A stretch of DNA of 64,000 nt from Muribaculaceae bacterium (GTDB lineage Bacteria; Bacteroidota; Bacteroidia; Bacteroidales; Muribaculaceae). The translations under genes and the position numbers were made by a program. The stretch is from NCBI GenBank assembly GCA_023667015.1, contig JAMPAX010000001.1, forward strand, positions 492,351-556,350. The letters are read 5' to 3'. How positions within the stretch are numbered: position 1 is the stretch's first letter; each line of letters begins with the position of its first letter. Below, piece after piece: positions 18,201 through 28,533 of this stretch. The notes under the pieces are model-generated. The model worked only from the letters and a program-made list of their open reading frames with translations, did not search any database and was not told where the DNA came from.

Positions 18201-21200
18201 GGTGGTATCATGAGAAAGATGGATAATACCAACTTTGAAAATTCAAACGTGGAGTATATCCAATTTTGGCTCATGGATCCGTTTCTTGATCCGGAAAACC
18301 AGAATCGAGAAGGTGGCGACCTCTATTTCAACTTCGGCGAAATGAGCGAGGATATCCTCAAGGATGGTATGAAGAGTTATGAGAATGGTATTCCTATAGA
18401 TGGCAACAACCAATATATGACGGAAACAGTCTGGGGACGTGTGTCACGCCAGAATTCGCTGACCTACGCTTTTGAGAATGCTTCCGATGCTCGTCCGCTC
18501 CAGGATGTTGGTCTCGATGGGCTTCCTAATGATGATGAATTTAATTTCTCATCATACAAGGAATATCTAGATGCTCTTCGCGCTAAATTGACTCCCGCTG
18601 CTATGGATCAGATGCAGGAGGACCCCTTCTCTGCTTTAAATGACCCGGCAGGCGATAATTATCATTTCTACCGATCTAATTGGTATGACGAACATCGTAC
18701 CTCAATTCTGGATCGATATAAACACTATAATGGCGTTGAGGGCAACTCTCTGTCGCCCGACCAGAGCCCTAATCCACAATACCAATCTGCCAGAAACGTC
18801 CCTGACGTTGAGGATATCAATCAAGATAACACCCTCAACGAATATGAGCGCTATTTCCAATACAAGGTATCAATCCGCCCTGAAGACCTGGAGGTAGGTA
18901 AGAATTATATTACCGACAAGCAGGTGTCGCCGGTGCCTACCCGCGATGGATCGGACCAGACCGTAACCTGGTATCAGTTTAAGATTCCTTTGGCTAACCC
19001 CGATAAGGTAGTGGGAGGTATCTCTGACTTCTCTACAATCCGTTTTGCTCGTATTTTTATGACCGGATTTAAGGAGACTACCCATTTGCGATTTGCTACC
19101 CTTGAGCTTGTGCGTGGCGAATGGCGTCCATATGGCTTCAATCTTAACTCTCGCAATGACTCTCCGGCTGAGGGACAATTGGATGTCTCTGTTGTGAATA
19201 TCGAAGAAAATGCCGGGCGCACTCCTGTCAATTATGTTCTGCCGCCGGGTGTAGACCGCATTCAAGACCCGGGACAAGCTCAGGCTACTCAGCTCAATGA
19301 GCAGGCTCTATCGCTTAAGGTCACTGATCTCCAGGCCGGCGATGCTCGCGGTATTTATAAGAATACACAACTCGACCTCCGTATCTACAAGAGAATACAG
19401 ATGTGGATCCATGCTGAGGCTCTCATCGGCGACATGACGAATCTTCATAACGGGGACCTTGCGCTCTTTGTCCGTCTTGGCTCCGACGTTAAGAATAACT
19501 ACTATGAGTATGAGATTCCGCTGGATCTGACCCCCGAAGGGAACTACAATAACCTTAACTCTGCAGATAGAGCTATCGTTTGGCCATATGCCAATAGGCT
19601 TGACCTCGACTTGTCTGCATTTACAGATATTAAGACTGAACGCAACCGCGAACGCAGTGCCCAAGTACAGGGCGTTGGATACAATCTCCTCTTCTCTCGT
19701 CGTGACCCGGCTAATGAACACAATACGGTCAGTGTGCTTGGTAATCCATCTCTGTCTGACGTTCGTGTGATGCTTATTGGTGTACGAAACAAGTCGAATT
19801 CAACGAAGGCCGGTACAGTATGGGTCAATGAGATGAAAGTGACGGACTTCAATGAAAGCGGTGGCTGGGCTGTTAATGCCAATGCCAATCTCGGGATATC
19901 CGATATTGCTATGGTCAATTTCTCATACCATCGCGAGACGGATGGCTTTGGCGGTGTAGACCAAGGTTTGGCTTCCCGTCGCCTTGAGGATTATCAGCAG
20001 TATAACATCGCTGTGCAGGGTGATGTAGGCAAGCTTGTGCCCAAGAAGCTGAAACTCTCAGCACCTATATATTACTCGAAATCCAGCGAGACAACTACTC
20101 CTAAGTATAATCCCCTTGATCAGGATATTCTACTGAAGGATGCTCTTGATGCCGCAGCTACGGAACATGAGCGCGACTCTATTCGCGGATATGCCGTCAC
20201 TAAGAAGAATACTGAGAGCTTCTCAATATCTAATTTCAAGTTCGATATCACAAGCAAAATACCAATGCCCTGGGATCCATCGAACTTTACCCTCGCTTTC
20301 TCTTTCAATAAGCAACGTAATGAGGATCCAACTACTCTCTATGAAGTGACCAATGATTACCGCGGTAGCTTCCAATATAGCTATTCGCCGATTATTACCC
20401 CTCTTAAACCCTTTGCTTGGATTAAGGGTAAGGGTAAAACTGCTAAGTTCTTTAAAGATTGGCAGATCAATTGGCTGTTCTCTAATCTGACGTTCTTCAC
20501 CAACATGACACGCTACTACTACGAGCAACAGACTCGCAGTGAGGTAGATGTGGATTTCCAACTTCCCGTTCAGGTCAGCAAGAATTTCTATTGGAATCGC
20601 CAGCTGACTCTTACTTGGAATCCTATCCAGAGTCTTAACCTCTCGTTCTCATCGAATACAACTGCCCGTATTGAGGAAACTATCGGCGCTGTCAACAAGC
20701 GTCTGTTCCCCGACAAGTATAGAGATTGGAAGGATACTGTCCTCGCTTCTATCCGTGGTCTCGGTACTCCGTGGAATTATAACCAAACTTTTACAGGTAC
20801 TTATCGTGCTCCTTTCAATAAGATAGGTTTCTTAGATTATCTTACCGGAAATCTAACCTATACTTCGACCTATCGTTGGGATAAGGGCGCTACTGTCGAT
20901 GACCTCTATTTGGGCAACACGATCCAGAATCAGTCGTCATGGAATGCTGATGCCCGCTTGAATTTTGAGACTCTCTTCAATAAGTCTAAGTACCTGCAGG
21001 GTATCAACAAGAGATTTGCTTCTTCTTCAAATAAGTCTAACCGTCAATCCGGCGGCGCTCCAAAGAAGCCTACGATTAAGAAGTTTGAACGAGCGTATAC
21101 TCTATCTATGGACACGACTACCATGATAGAGCATAATCTGAAGACTAAGAAGGTAAAGTTTAAAGCTACTATCAACGGCCGAGCGGTTTCGCTCAAGACT

Positions 21201-22730
21201 CGCATTGTCGACGAAAATAAAATCGAAGTTCTTACTAAAGGTAAGTCTAATATTAAAGTTACTGTAACAGAAGATAAGAAGGAGAGGTCTTCAAACTTCG
21301 CTAAGGATTTTGCCGAATATTCTCTTCGTTTCTTGATGATGCCACGTAGCTTCTCTTTCCGTTGGCGTAGCACTCATTCGCTCAATCTTCCCCAGTTCAC
21401 CCCCAATGTTGGCGACATATTCGGCCAGAGCAATAACTATGGACCGATGTCTCCCGGTCTTGACTTCGCCTTCGGTTTTTTTAATGAGGATTATGTCAAC
21501 AAAGCCTTAGAGCGCGGTTGGCTACTGACCGATGGTCAATCTACATCTCCGGCCGTTTGGAATCAGGGTAGGGAGTTTACTTTTGAACTGAATCTTGAGC
21601 CTATTCGTGGTCTGAAAATTACTCTGACTTCTAATCTTACCGACAATAGAACCCAGCAGGTGCAATTCATGTATGCCGATATGCCAACGGCTCGTTCCGG
21701 CTCATATACCCGTACGCATGTTGCAATAGGAACAGCTCTGAAGAACTCTAAGGCCGATAATGGTTATGCTTCTGCTGCTTTTGATAAGTTCTTGCAGAAT
21801 ATTCCAATAGTAGCCCAAAGGATCGAGGGTGAATATGCCGGACTTAGATATCCCCGTACAGGTTTTCTTGACGGTAATCCTCTTGGTGGCACTCTCTATA
21901 ACCCGGAGGTGGGTGGTGTTAGTGCAACGAGCTCCGATGTTCTTATTCCGGCGTTTATCGCTGCCTATAGCGGACAGGATGTAAGTAAAATTACTCTCCG
22001 GCATTTCCCGGGTCTCTCATCGATGCTACCAAACTGGAAAGTCACCTATGATGGCTTCCAGCAGATGGGATTCATGAAGAAGGTCTTTAAGACGTTTACT
22101 ATCTCTCATGCTTATCAATGTACCTACTCGGTAGGTTCATATACGAGCTATTTGAATTGGGTGGGTGTTGATGGTGATCTTGGTTTTACTCTCAATGAGC
22201 AGACTCAACGTCCGATGCCCTCAAGTCCGTTCAATATATCTTCCGTTGCCATCACTGAGAAGTTTGCTCCCCTTGTAGGCGTCAAGGCTACTCTTTTCAA
22301 TGACATGACATTTAATGCAGAATACCGCGATTCGCGTACCCTTAATTTGAACTCTTCTGCCGGACAGGTCGTGGAGACAACATCTAAGCAGATTACCATA
22401 GGCGCCGGGTATAAGATAGCTAATTTCAGTTCAATTATTAAGATTGGCAGTCGCCAGGGTGGAGTAAATAATGACCTGTCTTTGAATTTGGACCTCTCTT
22501 TCTCCAATAATCAGAGTCTCATTCGTCGCATAGAGACTGCCTATACGCAGGCAACTCAAGGTACCCAAACTTTCTCTCTCAACTTTATGGCAAGTTATCA
22601 GCTCAGTAAGCGTATTACTCTGAATGCCTTCTTCGACCATCAGATTAATACGCCGCTGGTATCCAATTCTTCTTTCCCGACATCGAACTCTAACTACGGC
22701 ATCTCCTGCAATATCTCGCTGGCACGGTGA
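15261..22730 (+). CDS. sprA: Type IX secretion translocon SprA (Sov)
   Basis: A 2,489-residue outer-membrane protein, the size of the giant SprA/Sov barrel through which folded T9SS cargo crosses the outer membrane. It begins with a signal peptide (hydrophobic residues ~10-28) followed by a six-proline run at 38-43. The body is a succession of beta-rich segments with many aromatic strand ends, including EPFGAYLEKKIG and FNLSFYPKERGPYNLD, typical of the family. The ATG at 15261 was chosen over a TTG one codon earlier. Its presence implies a working type IX system, and a candidate cargo lies at 62930-64000. It is intact, with no frameshift seen. Confidence 0.95.
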   Translation: MSKGNLISRFRVVLTVSVLMLLAAVVSYPQYMKSSLEPPPPPPAPGQYLDRTHIPDSDFLPSPVSPTLPRGYSDYIGQEYAADLRTPSNIKTEAVFDPVSGLYVIHTKVGDRDVVTPYMMTADEYNSMINRREMFSYFQSRNAESFEQKDKQPFNVLDMNFALGPLEKIFGPGGVRLTTQGSIQLSMGIKSNRTDNPALSLRSRRKTFFDFDQKIQATIAASVGDKMKFNMTYNTDATFDFDSKNLKLVYEGKEDEIIKNIEAGNVSMSTGSSLIRGGTALFGVKAKLQFGKLTLTGLISQQNSESKTVNTQGGVQATKFSIRANDYDANRHFFLAQYFYDNYDQFASRLPHVSSGINITRIEVWVTNKNSNYQESRNFVGFMDLGENTRLANDYWRPDMAINIPSNQSNNLLSVVKTDYPGARNINQVTQALEPLRAYGIEGGKDYEKVESARLLKSSEYTLNSTLGYISLKSALNSDEVLAVAYEYTYNGKVYQVGEFSSDVTNTSESLYLKMLRGTTISPRLPMWKLMMKNVYSLGAYQLSSNKFKLNIKYLSDTTGIEINYLPVPGISNIPLLQVMNLDRIDSNQESNPDGFFDYIEGYTVQSSSGKIIFPVAEPFGAYLEKKIGNKDLAAPYVFNELYDSTLVVAKQFADKDKYSLVGEYQASSGATIRLNAMNVPRGSVVVMAGGVVLTENSDYTVDYSMGIVTITNQSIIDSGTNVSVTLENQSMFSMQRKTLLGLDAQYRFNKNFTLGGTILHFSEKGLTEKVNIGDEVINNTMWGLNLNYNTEFMWLTNLLNKVPTISAVAPSTFKLNAEFAQLVPHQQKSGSNKGSSYIDDFESTQTGVDLRNPYSWFLASTPYDGGADPLFPEASLSNNVAYGKNRALLAWNYIDRIFTQRNSSMLPGYLKNDLKQLSNPYVREVTVSELFPNRQLNYGEQNLIQTFNLSFYPKERGPYNLDATNIDGEGNLLYPEKRWGGIMRKMDNTNFENSNVEYIQFWLMDPFLDPENQNREGGDLYFNFGEMSEDILKDGMKSYENGIPIDGNNQYMTETVWGRVSRQNSLTYAFENASDARPLQDVGLDGLPNDDEFNFSSYKEYLDALRAKLTPAAMDQMQEDPFSALNDPAGDNYHFYRSNWYDEHRTSILDRYKHYNGVEGNSLSPDQSPNPQYQSARNVPDVEDINQDNTLNEYERYFQYKVSIRPEDLEVGKNYITDKQVSPVPTRDGSDQTVTWYQFKIPLANPDKVVGGISDFSTIRFARIFMTGFKETTHLRFATLELVRGEWRPYGFNLNSRNDSPAEGQLDVSVVNIEENAGRTPVNYVLPPGVDRIQDPGQAQATQLNEQALSLKVTDLQAGDARGIYKNTQLDLRIYKRIQMWIHAEALIGDMTNLHNGDLALFVRLGSDVKNNYYEYEIPLDLTPEGNYNNLNSADRAIVWPYANRLDLDLSAFTDIKTERNRERSAQVQGVGYNLLFSRRDPANEHNTVSVLGNPSLSDVRVMLIGVRNKSNSTKAGTVWVNEMKVTDFNESGGWAVNANANLGISDIAMVNFSYHRETDGFGGVDQGLASRRLEDYQQYNIAVQGDVGKLVPKKLKLSAPIYYSKSSETTTPKYNPLDQDILLKDALDAAATEHERDSIRGYAVTKKNTESFSISNFKFDITSKIPMPWDPSNFTLAFSFNKQRNEDPTTLYEVTNDYRGSFQYSYSPIITPLKPFAWIKGKGKTAKFFKDWQINWLFSNLTFFTNMTRYYYEQQTRSEVDVDFQLPVQVSKNFYWNRQLTLTWNPIQSLNLSFSSNTTARIEETIGAVNKRLFPDKYRDWKDTVLASIRGLGTPWNYNQTFTGTYRAPFNKIGFLDYLTGNLTYTSTYRWDKGATVDDLYLGNTIQNQSSWNADARLNFETLFNKSKYLQGINKRFASSSNKSNRQSGGAPKKPTIKKFERAYTLSMDTTTMIEHNLKTKKVKFKATINGRAVSLKTRIVDENKIEVLTKGKSNIKVTVTEDKKERSSNFAKDFAEYSLRFLMMPRSFSFRWRSTHSLNLPQFTPNVGDIFGQSNNYGPMSPGLDFAFGFFNEDYVNKALERGWLLTDGQSTSPAVWNQGREFTFELNLEPIRGLKITLTSNLTDNRTQQVQFMYADMPTARSGSYTRTHVAIGTALKNSKADNGYASAAFDKFLQNIPIVAQRIEGEYAGLRYPRTGFLDGNPLGGTLYNPEVGGVSATSSDVLIPAFIAAYSGQDVSKITLRHFPGLSSMLPNWKVTYDGFQQMGFMKKVFKTFTISHAYQCTYSVGSYTSYLNWVGVDGDLGFTLNEQTQRPMPSSPFNISSVAITEKFAPLVGVKATLFNDMTFNAEYRDSRTLNLNSSAGQVVETTSKQITIGAGYKIANFSSIIKIGSRQGGVNNDLSLNLDLSFSNNQSLIRRIETAYTQATQGTQTFSLNFMASYQLSKRITLNAFFDHQINTPLVSNSSFPTSNSNYGISCNISLAR

Positions 22731-22832
22731 GTGCGGATGAGTGTGATGAGTGGCTCAATAAATTTGGTAGTTTGCTAAATTTTTTGTTATTTCGCGCTCT
22801 GTTTGGCGGAATTTGTCCCGCCCCCAAAATTT

Positions 22833-24512
22833 ATGTTGAAAAATTTGAAAGGTGACCTCTTTGGAGGTATTACCGCCGGAGTCGTTGCGCTCCCTCTTGC
22901 CCTGGCTTTCGGTATTCAGGCTTTTGGCGGTATCAGTGATCCCGGCGCCGGTAGTCTCGGCGCTTTCGCCGGTCTTATCGGCGCTATCTTCCTCGGTTTC
23001 TTTGCCGCTATTTTTGGTGGCACCCATTCTCAAATCAGTGGACCTACCGGTCCGATGACTGTAGTGACTGCCGGTATTATTTCAGCAGCGTGGGCTTCTT
23101 CATCGGGAAATCTCGCTACTGTCATTGTGGCTCTTTCCCTTGCCGGTATTTGCTGCGGTCTGTTTCAGATTCTTTTCGGTATTATCCGTATCGGTAAGTA
23201 TGTAAGATATATCCCTTACCCTGTCCTTTCCGGTTTTATGAGTGGCATTGGTGTAATCATCATCCTTCAACAAATCTATCCCCTTATCGGCCAGAAATCT
23301 CCGGTGTTGGTGGTAGATATGCTTACCCAGTTCCCACAGAGAATTTCTCAGGGTGTTTCTTTAGCCGCACTTGGACTCGGCATTGGCACTATTGCGATTG
23401 TGGCTCTCCTTCCCAAGCTTTCAAAGCGTGTGCCATCTACGCTGGCTGCTCTTATCATAATGAGTCTTATTTCTCTGGCTATGAATCTCGACATGAGCCT
23501 CTGCATCGGCCAGATCCCTTCAGGTTTCCCCATGCCGGTGTTCTTGCAAGAGGGGCTTGGAGATGTAGACTGGACGTTGGCTATTCAAAGCGCAATTATC
23601 CCCGGCTTGACTCTTGCCGGTTTGGGCTCTATTGATACTCTACTGACGTCTGTCGTGGCCGACAATATTACCAAGACTCGCCATAATTCAAACAAGGAAC
23701 TCGTTGGCCAGGGTATCGGTAATGCTATGGCCGGTCTTTTCTGTGGACTTTCCGGTGCCGGAGCTACTATGCGTACTGTAGTCAATGTGAAGTCGGGAGG
23801 TTCAACCCAGCTCAGCGGTGTTGTCCATGCTCTGTTCCTTCTCGCTGTGCTCTATGGTCTCGGCCCGGTAGTGGCTTATGTACCCCTTTCGGTACTCGCC
23901 GGCATTCTGATTACCGTTGGCTGGGGTATCATTGACTTTAATGGATTCCGCGACTTGCGTAGAATTCCCCGCTCCGATGCTTTTGTTTTGCTCGTAGTAT
24001 TCTTCACCACTGTTTTTGTCGACTTGCTTACTGCCGTGGGTATCGGTATGCTGATTGCTTGTGTTCTCTTCATGAAACGTATAGGGGATCTTGTAGAAGG
24101 AAAATACTCTACACAAGAGATGACTACGTTCGATAAGGAGAGTCCCTGGCATGATGAAGGTGGTATTCCTGAAGCTATTCAGCATCGAATCTACATTCAG
24201 CGTCTTGACGGCCCTCTCTTCTTCGGTTCTATTACTCGATTCAAGGATGTGATGAATGATGTTCCGGATGGGGTAAAATACGTCATTATCCGCATGAGAA
24301 GGGTTGACTTTATGGATCAATCCGGCCTTTATGCTATGCGATCCGCAATCGCTGACCTACAGGCTCGCGGGATTACCGTTCTTATGACTATCATTCAGCC
24401 ACAGCCACTGCTGATGCTGACCAAGTCAAAGGTAATTCCCGATGTTGTCCCTGAGGATCATACCTTCCCCACCTTCGAGGCCTGCACAGAATTCCTGCGT
24501 GCCCACTCCTAA
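22833..24512 (+). CDS. SulP family inorganic anion transporter with STAS domain
   Basis: A 559-residue inner-membrane transporter. It has about 10-14 hydrophobic segments (residues ~10-410), with GGITAGVVALPLALAFGIQ and the SulP signature GPTGPMTVVTAG early on. A cytoplasmic STAS domain takes the last ~110 residues (DFMDQSGLYAMRSAI is the STAS phosphorylation-site region). Substrates in the family include sulfate, bicarbonate and other anions; which one applies here is unknown. The ATG at 22833 is used; an upstream TTG would add residues with no family match. Confidence 0.92.
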   Translation: MLKNLKGDLFGGITAGVVALPLALAFGIQAFGGISDPGAGSLGAFAGLIGAIFLGFFAAIFGGTHSQISGPTGPMTVVTAGIISAAWASSSGNLATVIVALSLAGICCGLFQILFGIIRIGKYVRYIPYPVLSGFMSGIGVIIILQQIYPLIGQKSPVLVVDMLTQFPQRISQGVSLAALGLGIGTIAIVALLPKLSKRVPSTLAALIIMSLISLAMNLDMSLCIGQIPSGFPMPVFLQEGLGDVDWTLAIQSAIIPGLTLAGLGSIDTLLTSVVADNITKTRHNSNKELVGQGIGNAMAGLFCGLSGAGATMRTVVNVKSGGSTQLSGVVHALFLLAVLYGLGPVVAYVPLSVLAGILITVGWGIIDFNGFRDLRRIPRSDAFVLLVVFFTTVFVDLLTAVGIGMLIACVLFMKRIGDLVEGKYSTQEMTTFDKESPWHDEGGIPEAIQHRIYIQRLDGPLFFGSITRFKDVMNDVPDGVKYVIIRMRRVDFMDQSGLYAMRSAIADLQARGITVLMTIIQPQPLLMLTKSKVIPDVVPEDHTFPTFEACTEFLRAHS

Positions 24513-24543
24513 GAAAACGCCTAAACTACTCAACTCATAAACT

Positions 24544-24580
24544 GCAAGAATCCAAGTCGCGAAGCGACTTGGATTCTTGC
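24544..24580 (+). terminator. Terminator after the SulP gene
   Basis: A perfect 17-bp stem (24544-24560 with 24564-24580) with a GAA loop. The trailing T-tract is poor, so it may act as a pause or RNA 3' end stabiliser as well. Confidence 0.7.
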
Positions 24581-24602
24581 GTATATTAGAACCATTTCAA
24601 CG

Positions 24603-24610
24603 TAGATTTG
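24603..24610 (+). promoter_or_regulatory. Possible -7 box of clpB
   Basis: TAGATTTG matches TAnnTTTG, 72 bases before clpB. The nearest TTG (24577-24579) is 23 bases away, slightly too far and inside the preceding terminator stem. No heat-shock operator was recognised. Confidence 0.35.
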
Positions 24611-24681
24611 TTAAAATTATGAAACATATCGAAAGATATGACTTTTACTGATGTATACTGATAATCCAAAATTCTAAAGAT

Positions 24682-27282
24682 ATGAATTTTAACAATTTCA
24701 CAATTAAGTCGCAGGAGATTGTGCAAAAGGCGATTGACCTCACCCGCCAGGCCGGGCAGCAGATGATTGAGCCGGTGCACCTCCTGAAGGCTATTATATC
24801 GGAGAGTGAGACTATCGTCAATTTCGTTTTCCAGAAACTTGGCGTCAATCTTGGTGTGGTAGTCTCTCAGACAGACCAGGCTATAGCAACTCTCCCAAAG
24901 GTAAGTGGTGGAGATGTCACCCTTAGTCGTGAATCGAATGATGCTCTGCAGAAGGCTGTTGATTTTTCAAAGTCTATGGGCGATGAGTATGTCTCTGTTG
25001 AGGCCATGATTATGGGTATCTTGCGCACAAGATGTAGGGCTTCTCAGATTCTTAAAGATGCCGGCGTCACTGAAGATGGTCTTAAGGCTGCTGTCAACGA
25101 ACTTCGTAAAGGTAATAAAGTGACGGATCAGAGTGCTGAGGAGTCTTATCAAGCTCTCAGTAAATATGCAATTAATCTAAACGACCGTGCTAGAAACGGC
25201 AAACTCGACCCCGTAATCGGTCGTGATGAGGAAATCCGTCGTGTACTCCAGATCCTTTCCCGACGTACTAAGAATAATCCTATGCTTGTAGGTGAACCGG
25301 GTACAGGTAAGACGGCAATTGCCGAGGGCCTGGCTATGCGTATTGTACGTGGCGATGTTCCGGAAAATCTAAAGTCTAAACAGATTTTCTCCCTTGATAT
25401 GGGTGCGCTCGTAGCAGGTGCTAAGTATAAGGGTGAGTTCGAGGAGCGACTTAAGGCTATAGTAAATGAAGTCACACAGAGTGATGGAGAGATTATTCTC
25501 TTTATTGATGAGATTCATACTCTGGTAGGAGCCGGAAAGGGTGAAGGCGCTATGGATGCGGCCAATATCTTGAAGCCAGCTCTGGCTCGTGGTGAACTCC
25601 GTTCTATTGGTGCTACTACTCTGGATGAGTATCAGAAGTATTTCGAGAAGGATAAAGCCCTCGAACGTCGTTTCCAGAAGGTTATGGTAGATGAACCGGA
25701 TGAGCTCGCTGCTATCTCTATCCTTAGAGGCCTTAAGGAGCGCTATGAAAACCATCATAAGGTGCGCATCAAAGATGAGGCTATCATCGCAGCTGTACAG
25801 CTCTCTGTGAGATATATTACAGACCGTTTCCTCCCCGACAAGGCTATCGACCTTATTGATGAGGCTGCCTCGAAGTTGCGACTCGAGATGGACTCTATGC
25901 CTCAGGCGCTCGATGAGGCTGCTCGCAAGATTAAGCAGCTCGAAATCGAGCGTGAAGCAATCAAACGTGAGGGTGACCAATACAAGATTAAGGAAATTGA
26001 TGCAGACCTCGCAAATCTTCGCGACACCGAGAAGTCTCTGAAGGCTAAATGGCAAGCTGAGAAAAACGAAATCAATAAGATTCAGCAGAATAAAATTGAT
26101 ATAGAGCAGCTCAATTATGAAGCTGAGCGTGCCGAGCGTGAAGGTGACTATGCTAAGGTAGCTGAAATTCGTTACTCTAAGATTAAGCAAAAGGAGGACG
26201 AAAACAAAGAAATCCAGGAGAAACTAAAACAGCTCCAGGGTGAGGGTGCGATGATCAAGGAGGAGGTTGACTCTGAGGATATCGCTGAGGTAGTAAGTCG
26301 TTGGACCGGCATTCCTGTTAAGAAAATGGCTCAAAGTGAGAAGGAGAAGCTTCTCCATCTTGAAGAGGAACTTCATCGCCGAGTAGTAGGCCAGGAGGAT
26401 GCTATTCGTGCCGTCAGCGATGCTGTACGCCGTTCGCGTGCGGGACTGAATGATCCGCGCCGTCCTATTGGTTCTTTCATCTTCTTAGGTACTACCGGCG
26501 TGGGTAAGACTGAACTCGCCAAGGCTCTTGCCGAATATCTCTTTGATGATGAGGATATGATGACCCGTATCGATATGTCAGAATATATGGAGAAACACTC
26601 CGTCTCTCGTTTGGTCGGAGCCCCTCCGGGATATGTCGGTTATGATGAGGGTGGTCAGCTGACTGAGGCGGTAAGACGTAAACCCTATAGTGTGGTGCTT
26701 TTCGATGAGATTGAAAAGGCTAATCCAGATGTCTTCAATATCCTTCTTCAAGTGCTCGATGATGGCCGTTTGACTGATAATAAGGGTCGTTTCATTAATT
26801 TTAAGAATACGATTATTATCATGACCTCCAATATGGGGTCTGATATTATCCGTCAGAACTTCCAGGGATTCAACGAGAAGAAGGAGACTGAGAAACAAGC
26901 AGTCATAGCCAATACTAAGCAGGATGTCATGGATCGTCTTAAGGAGATTATCCGTCCCGAGTTCTTGAATCGTATTGATGAGACTGTAATGTTTACTCCT
27001 CTCTCGAAGAAGGAGATTCTGGAAATCGTAGAAATTCAGGTGAAGAGCGTTCAGAAGATGCTTTCTGCAAATGGTATCACTCTCGAAGTTACTAAGGAGG
27101 CTCTCGACCTTCTCGCTGAAGACGGATATGATCCTGAGTTTGGCGCCCGTCCTGTGAAGCGTACCATCCAGCGTTTAGTGCTCAACCAGCTCTCTAAGGA
27201 TATCCTCGCTCAGAAGGTCAACCGTGAACACCCGATAGTTATCGATGTCAAGGACGACAACCTCGTCTTCATCAATAAATAA
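24682..27282 (+). CDS. clpB: ATP-dependent disaggregase ClpB
   Basis: An 866-residue Hsp100 chaperone that, with DnaK, pulls proteins out of aggregates. An N-terminal Clp domain pair (1-150) precedes the first AAA+ module with Walker [10 protein letters not shown] near residue 207 and Walker [11 protein letters not shown] long coiled-coil middle domain (~400-540, very rich in K/E/Q) is diagnostic of ClpB. The second AAA+ module has [11 protein letters not shown] and [11 protein letters not shown]. The substrate loops KYKGEFEER and GYVGYDEGG are intact. dnaK lies 1.3 kb away on the opposite strand. Confidence 0.98.
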   Translation: MNFNNFTIKSQEIVQKAIDLTRQAGQQMIEPVHLLKAIISESETIVNFVFQKLGVNLGVVVSQTDQAIATLPKVSGGDVTLSRESNDALQKAVDFSKSMGDEYVSVEAMIMGILRTRCRASQILKDAGVTEDGLKAAVNELRKGNKVTDQSAEESYQALSKYAINLNDRARNGKLDPVIGRDEEIRRVLQILSRRTKNNPMLVGEPGTGKTAIAEGLAMRIVRGDVPENLKSKQIFSLDMGALVAGAKYKGEFEERLKAIVNEVTQSDGEIILFIDEIHTLVGAGKGEGAMDAANILKPALARGELRSIGATTLDEYQKYFEKDKALERRFQKVMVDEPDELAAISILRGLKERYENHHKVRIKDEAIIAAVQLSVRYITDRFLPDKAIDLIDEAASKLRLEMDSMPQALDEAARKIKQLEIEREAIKREGDQYKIKEIDADLANLRDTEKSLKAKWQAEKNEINKIQQNKIDIEQLNYEAERAEREGDYAKVAEIRYSKIKQKEDENKEIQEKLKQLQGEGAMIKEEVDSEDIAEVVSRWTGIPVKKMAQSEKEKLLHLEEELHRRVVGQEDAIRAVSDAVRRSRAGLNDPRRPIGSFIFLGTTGVGKTELAKALAEYLFDDEDMMTRIDMSEYMEKHSVSRLVGAPPGYVGYDEGGQLTEAVRRKPYSVVLFDEIEKANPDVFNILLQVLDDGRLTDNKGRFINFKNTIIIMTSNMGSDIIRQNFQGFNEKKETEKQAVIANTKQDVMDRLKEIIRPEFLNRIDETVMFTPLSKKEILEIVEIQVKSVQKMLSANGITLEVTKEALDLLAEDGYDPEFGARPVKRTIQRLVLNQLSKDILAQKVNREHPIVIDVKDDNLVFINK

Positions 27283-27319
27283 TCAAAATACGACATAAAT
27301 TAATTTCGATTATTTGTTG

Positions 27320-27375
27320 AAAATTGAAAATAGAGTTCTGATTAATGTTTCAGCCTCTATTTTCAATTTTTTTTG
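27320..27375 (+). terminator. Terminator after clpB
   Basis: A 16-bp stem (27320-27335 with 27355-27370) with a 19-base loop containing a small CTGA/TCAG pair, followed by eight T. The T-run overlaps the -33 element of the next promoter. Confidence 0.85.
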
Positions 27376-27402
27376 ATAATTGCCCGGATTTTTTTATATT
27401 TG
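27372..27402 (+). promoter_or_regulatory. Promoter of the ROK kinase gene
   Basis: TTTG (27372-27375), exactly 19 bases, then TATATTTG (27395-27402): a full match to the Bacteroidetes sigma-ABfr consensus. Transcription should start near 27409, with a leader of about 25 bases. It is the best promoter match in the window. Confidence 0.8.
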
Positions 27403-27433
27403 CGTAGAATTTTTAGGTAAACAATTTTAAGAT

Positions 27434-28453
27434 ATGAAACCATACGTAATGGGTGTCGATATAGGCGGCACCAATACCGTCTTCGGTATCGTTGATGCTC
27501 GCGGTCATGTGATTGCAAGCGATTCTATAAAGACAAAGAAGCATGCTAACTTCGACGACTATTTGGCTGAGCTCCATGAAGGTATGGAGCGCCTGATTAA
27601 GGCCAATGATGCGGAGGATAAGATACAGGGTATAGGCATTGGTGCTCCCAACGGCAATTACTACACCGGTGAGATCCAGAATCCACCCAACCTCCCCTGG
27701 GGTCCCATTATTCCTTTAGCTGAGAAGATGAGCAAAATCTTCGGTGGAATTCCCGTGGCTGTCACAAATGATGCGAATGCAGCGGCTCTCGGCGAAATGA
27801 CCTATGGCGCGGCTCGCGGTATGAAGGATTTCATCATGATTACACTTGGCACGGGTGTAGGCTCCGGTATCGTAGTAAATGGTCAACTAGTATATGGCCA
27901 TGATGGTTTTGCCGGTGAGCTCGGCCATGTCGTAGTCAAACGCAACAATGGTCGTATTTGCGGATGCGGACGTACCGGATGTCTGGAGGCTTACTGCTCT
28001 GCAACAGGTGTGGCACGCACTGCTCGCGAATTCCTTGAAATCCGCACAGAACCCTCTACACTTCGCAACCTTGAAATCGATGACATCACTTCCAAGGATG
28101 TATACGATGCGGCCGTAGCAGGAGATAAGGTGGCCCGCGAGATATTCGAATATACCGGAAAGATTCTTGGCGAGGCGTTTGCCGACATGGTAGCCTTCTC
28201 CAGTCCTCAGGCGATTATTCTCTTTGGCGGTCTGGCGAAGAGTGGAGAACTGCTTCTTCGTCCTCTGCGTGAAGCATTCGAAAGAAGCCTCTTTCCTATC
28301 TTCAAGGGTAAGACAAGCATCATTCTCTCCGAACTCAAGGAAAGCGATGCTGCTGTCCTCGGAGCCAGTGCTCTCGGCTGGGAAGCCAAATACAAATACG
28401 AAGCTCCCCGCAACGCTACCCCCGAAGCCATCATTCCCCTCCCCGAAAAATAA
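27434..28453 (+). CDS. ROK family sugar kinase (glucokinase-like)
   Basis: A 339-residue cytoplasmic kinase. It has the ATP-binding VDIGGTNTVFGI at the N-terminus, NDANAAALGE, ITLGTGVGSGIV, and the ROK zinc-binding signature GHVVVKRNNGRICGCGRTGCLEAY (His and three Cys, ~residues 158-181). The combination of an intact zinc site and an active kinase motif, with no DNA-binding domain, indicates a kinase and not a ROK repressor. Glucose is the likeliest substrate, by family. It is monocistronic between a terminator and its own promoter. Confidence 0.88.
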   Translation: MKPYVMGVDIGGTNTVFGIVDARGHVIASDSIKTKKHANFDDYLAELHEGMERLIKANDAEDKIQGIGIGAPNGNYYTGEIQNPPNLPWGPIIPLAEKMSKIFGGIPVAVTNDANAAALGEMTYGAARGMKDFIMITLGTGVGSGIVVNGQLVYGHDGFAGELGHVVVKRNNGRICGCGRTGCLEAYCSATGVARTAREFLEIRTEPSTLRNLEIDDITSKDVYDAAVAGDKVAREIFEYTGKILGEAFADMVAFSSPQAIILFGGLAKSGELLLRPLREAFERSLFPIFKGKTSIILSELKESDAAVLGASALGWEAKYKYEAPRNATPEAIIPLPEK

Positions 28454-28470
28454 CCATCACAATATCCACC

Positions 28471-28510
28471 AAAACAAAAGGATGCACCCTTTAGTGCATC
28501 CTTTTGTTTT
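28471..28510 (+). terminator. Terminator after the ROK kinase gene
   Basis: A perfect 17-bp stem (28471-28487 with 28494-28510) with a 6-base loop, ending in TTTTGTTTT. Confidence 0.88.
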
Positions 28511-28533
28511 ATCTGATAGTATATACACAAAAG

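Noticed and set aside
23802..24320. 172-codon open frame on the minus strand inside the SulP gene
   Set aside because: Lies opposite the membrane and STAS regions of a clear transporter, and carries no motif.
25369..26190. 273-codon open frame on the minus strand inside clpB
   Set aside because: It is antisense to the conserved ClpB core, has composition typical of a shadow frame and no recognisable domain.
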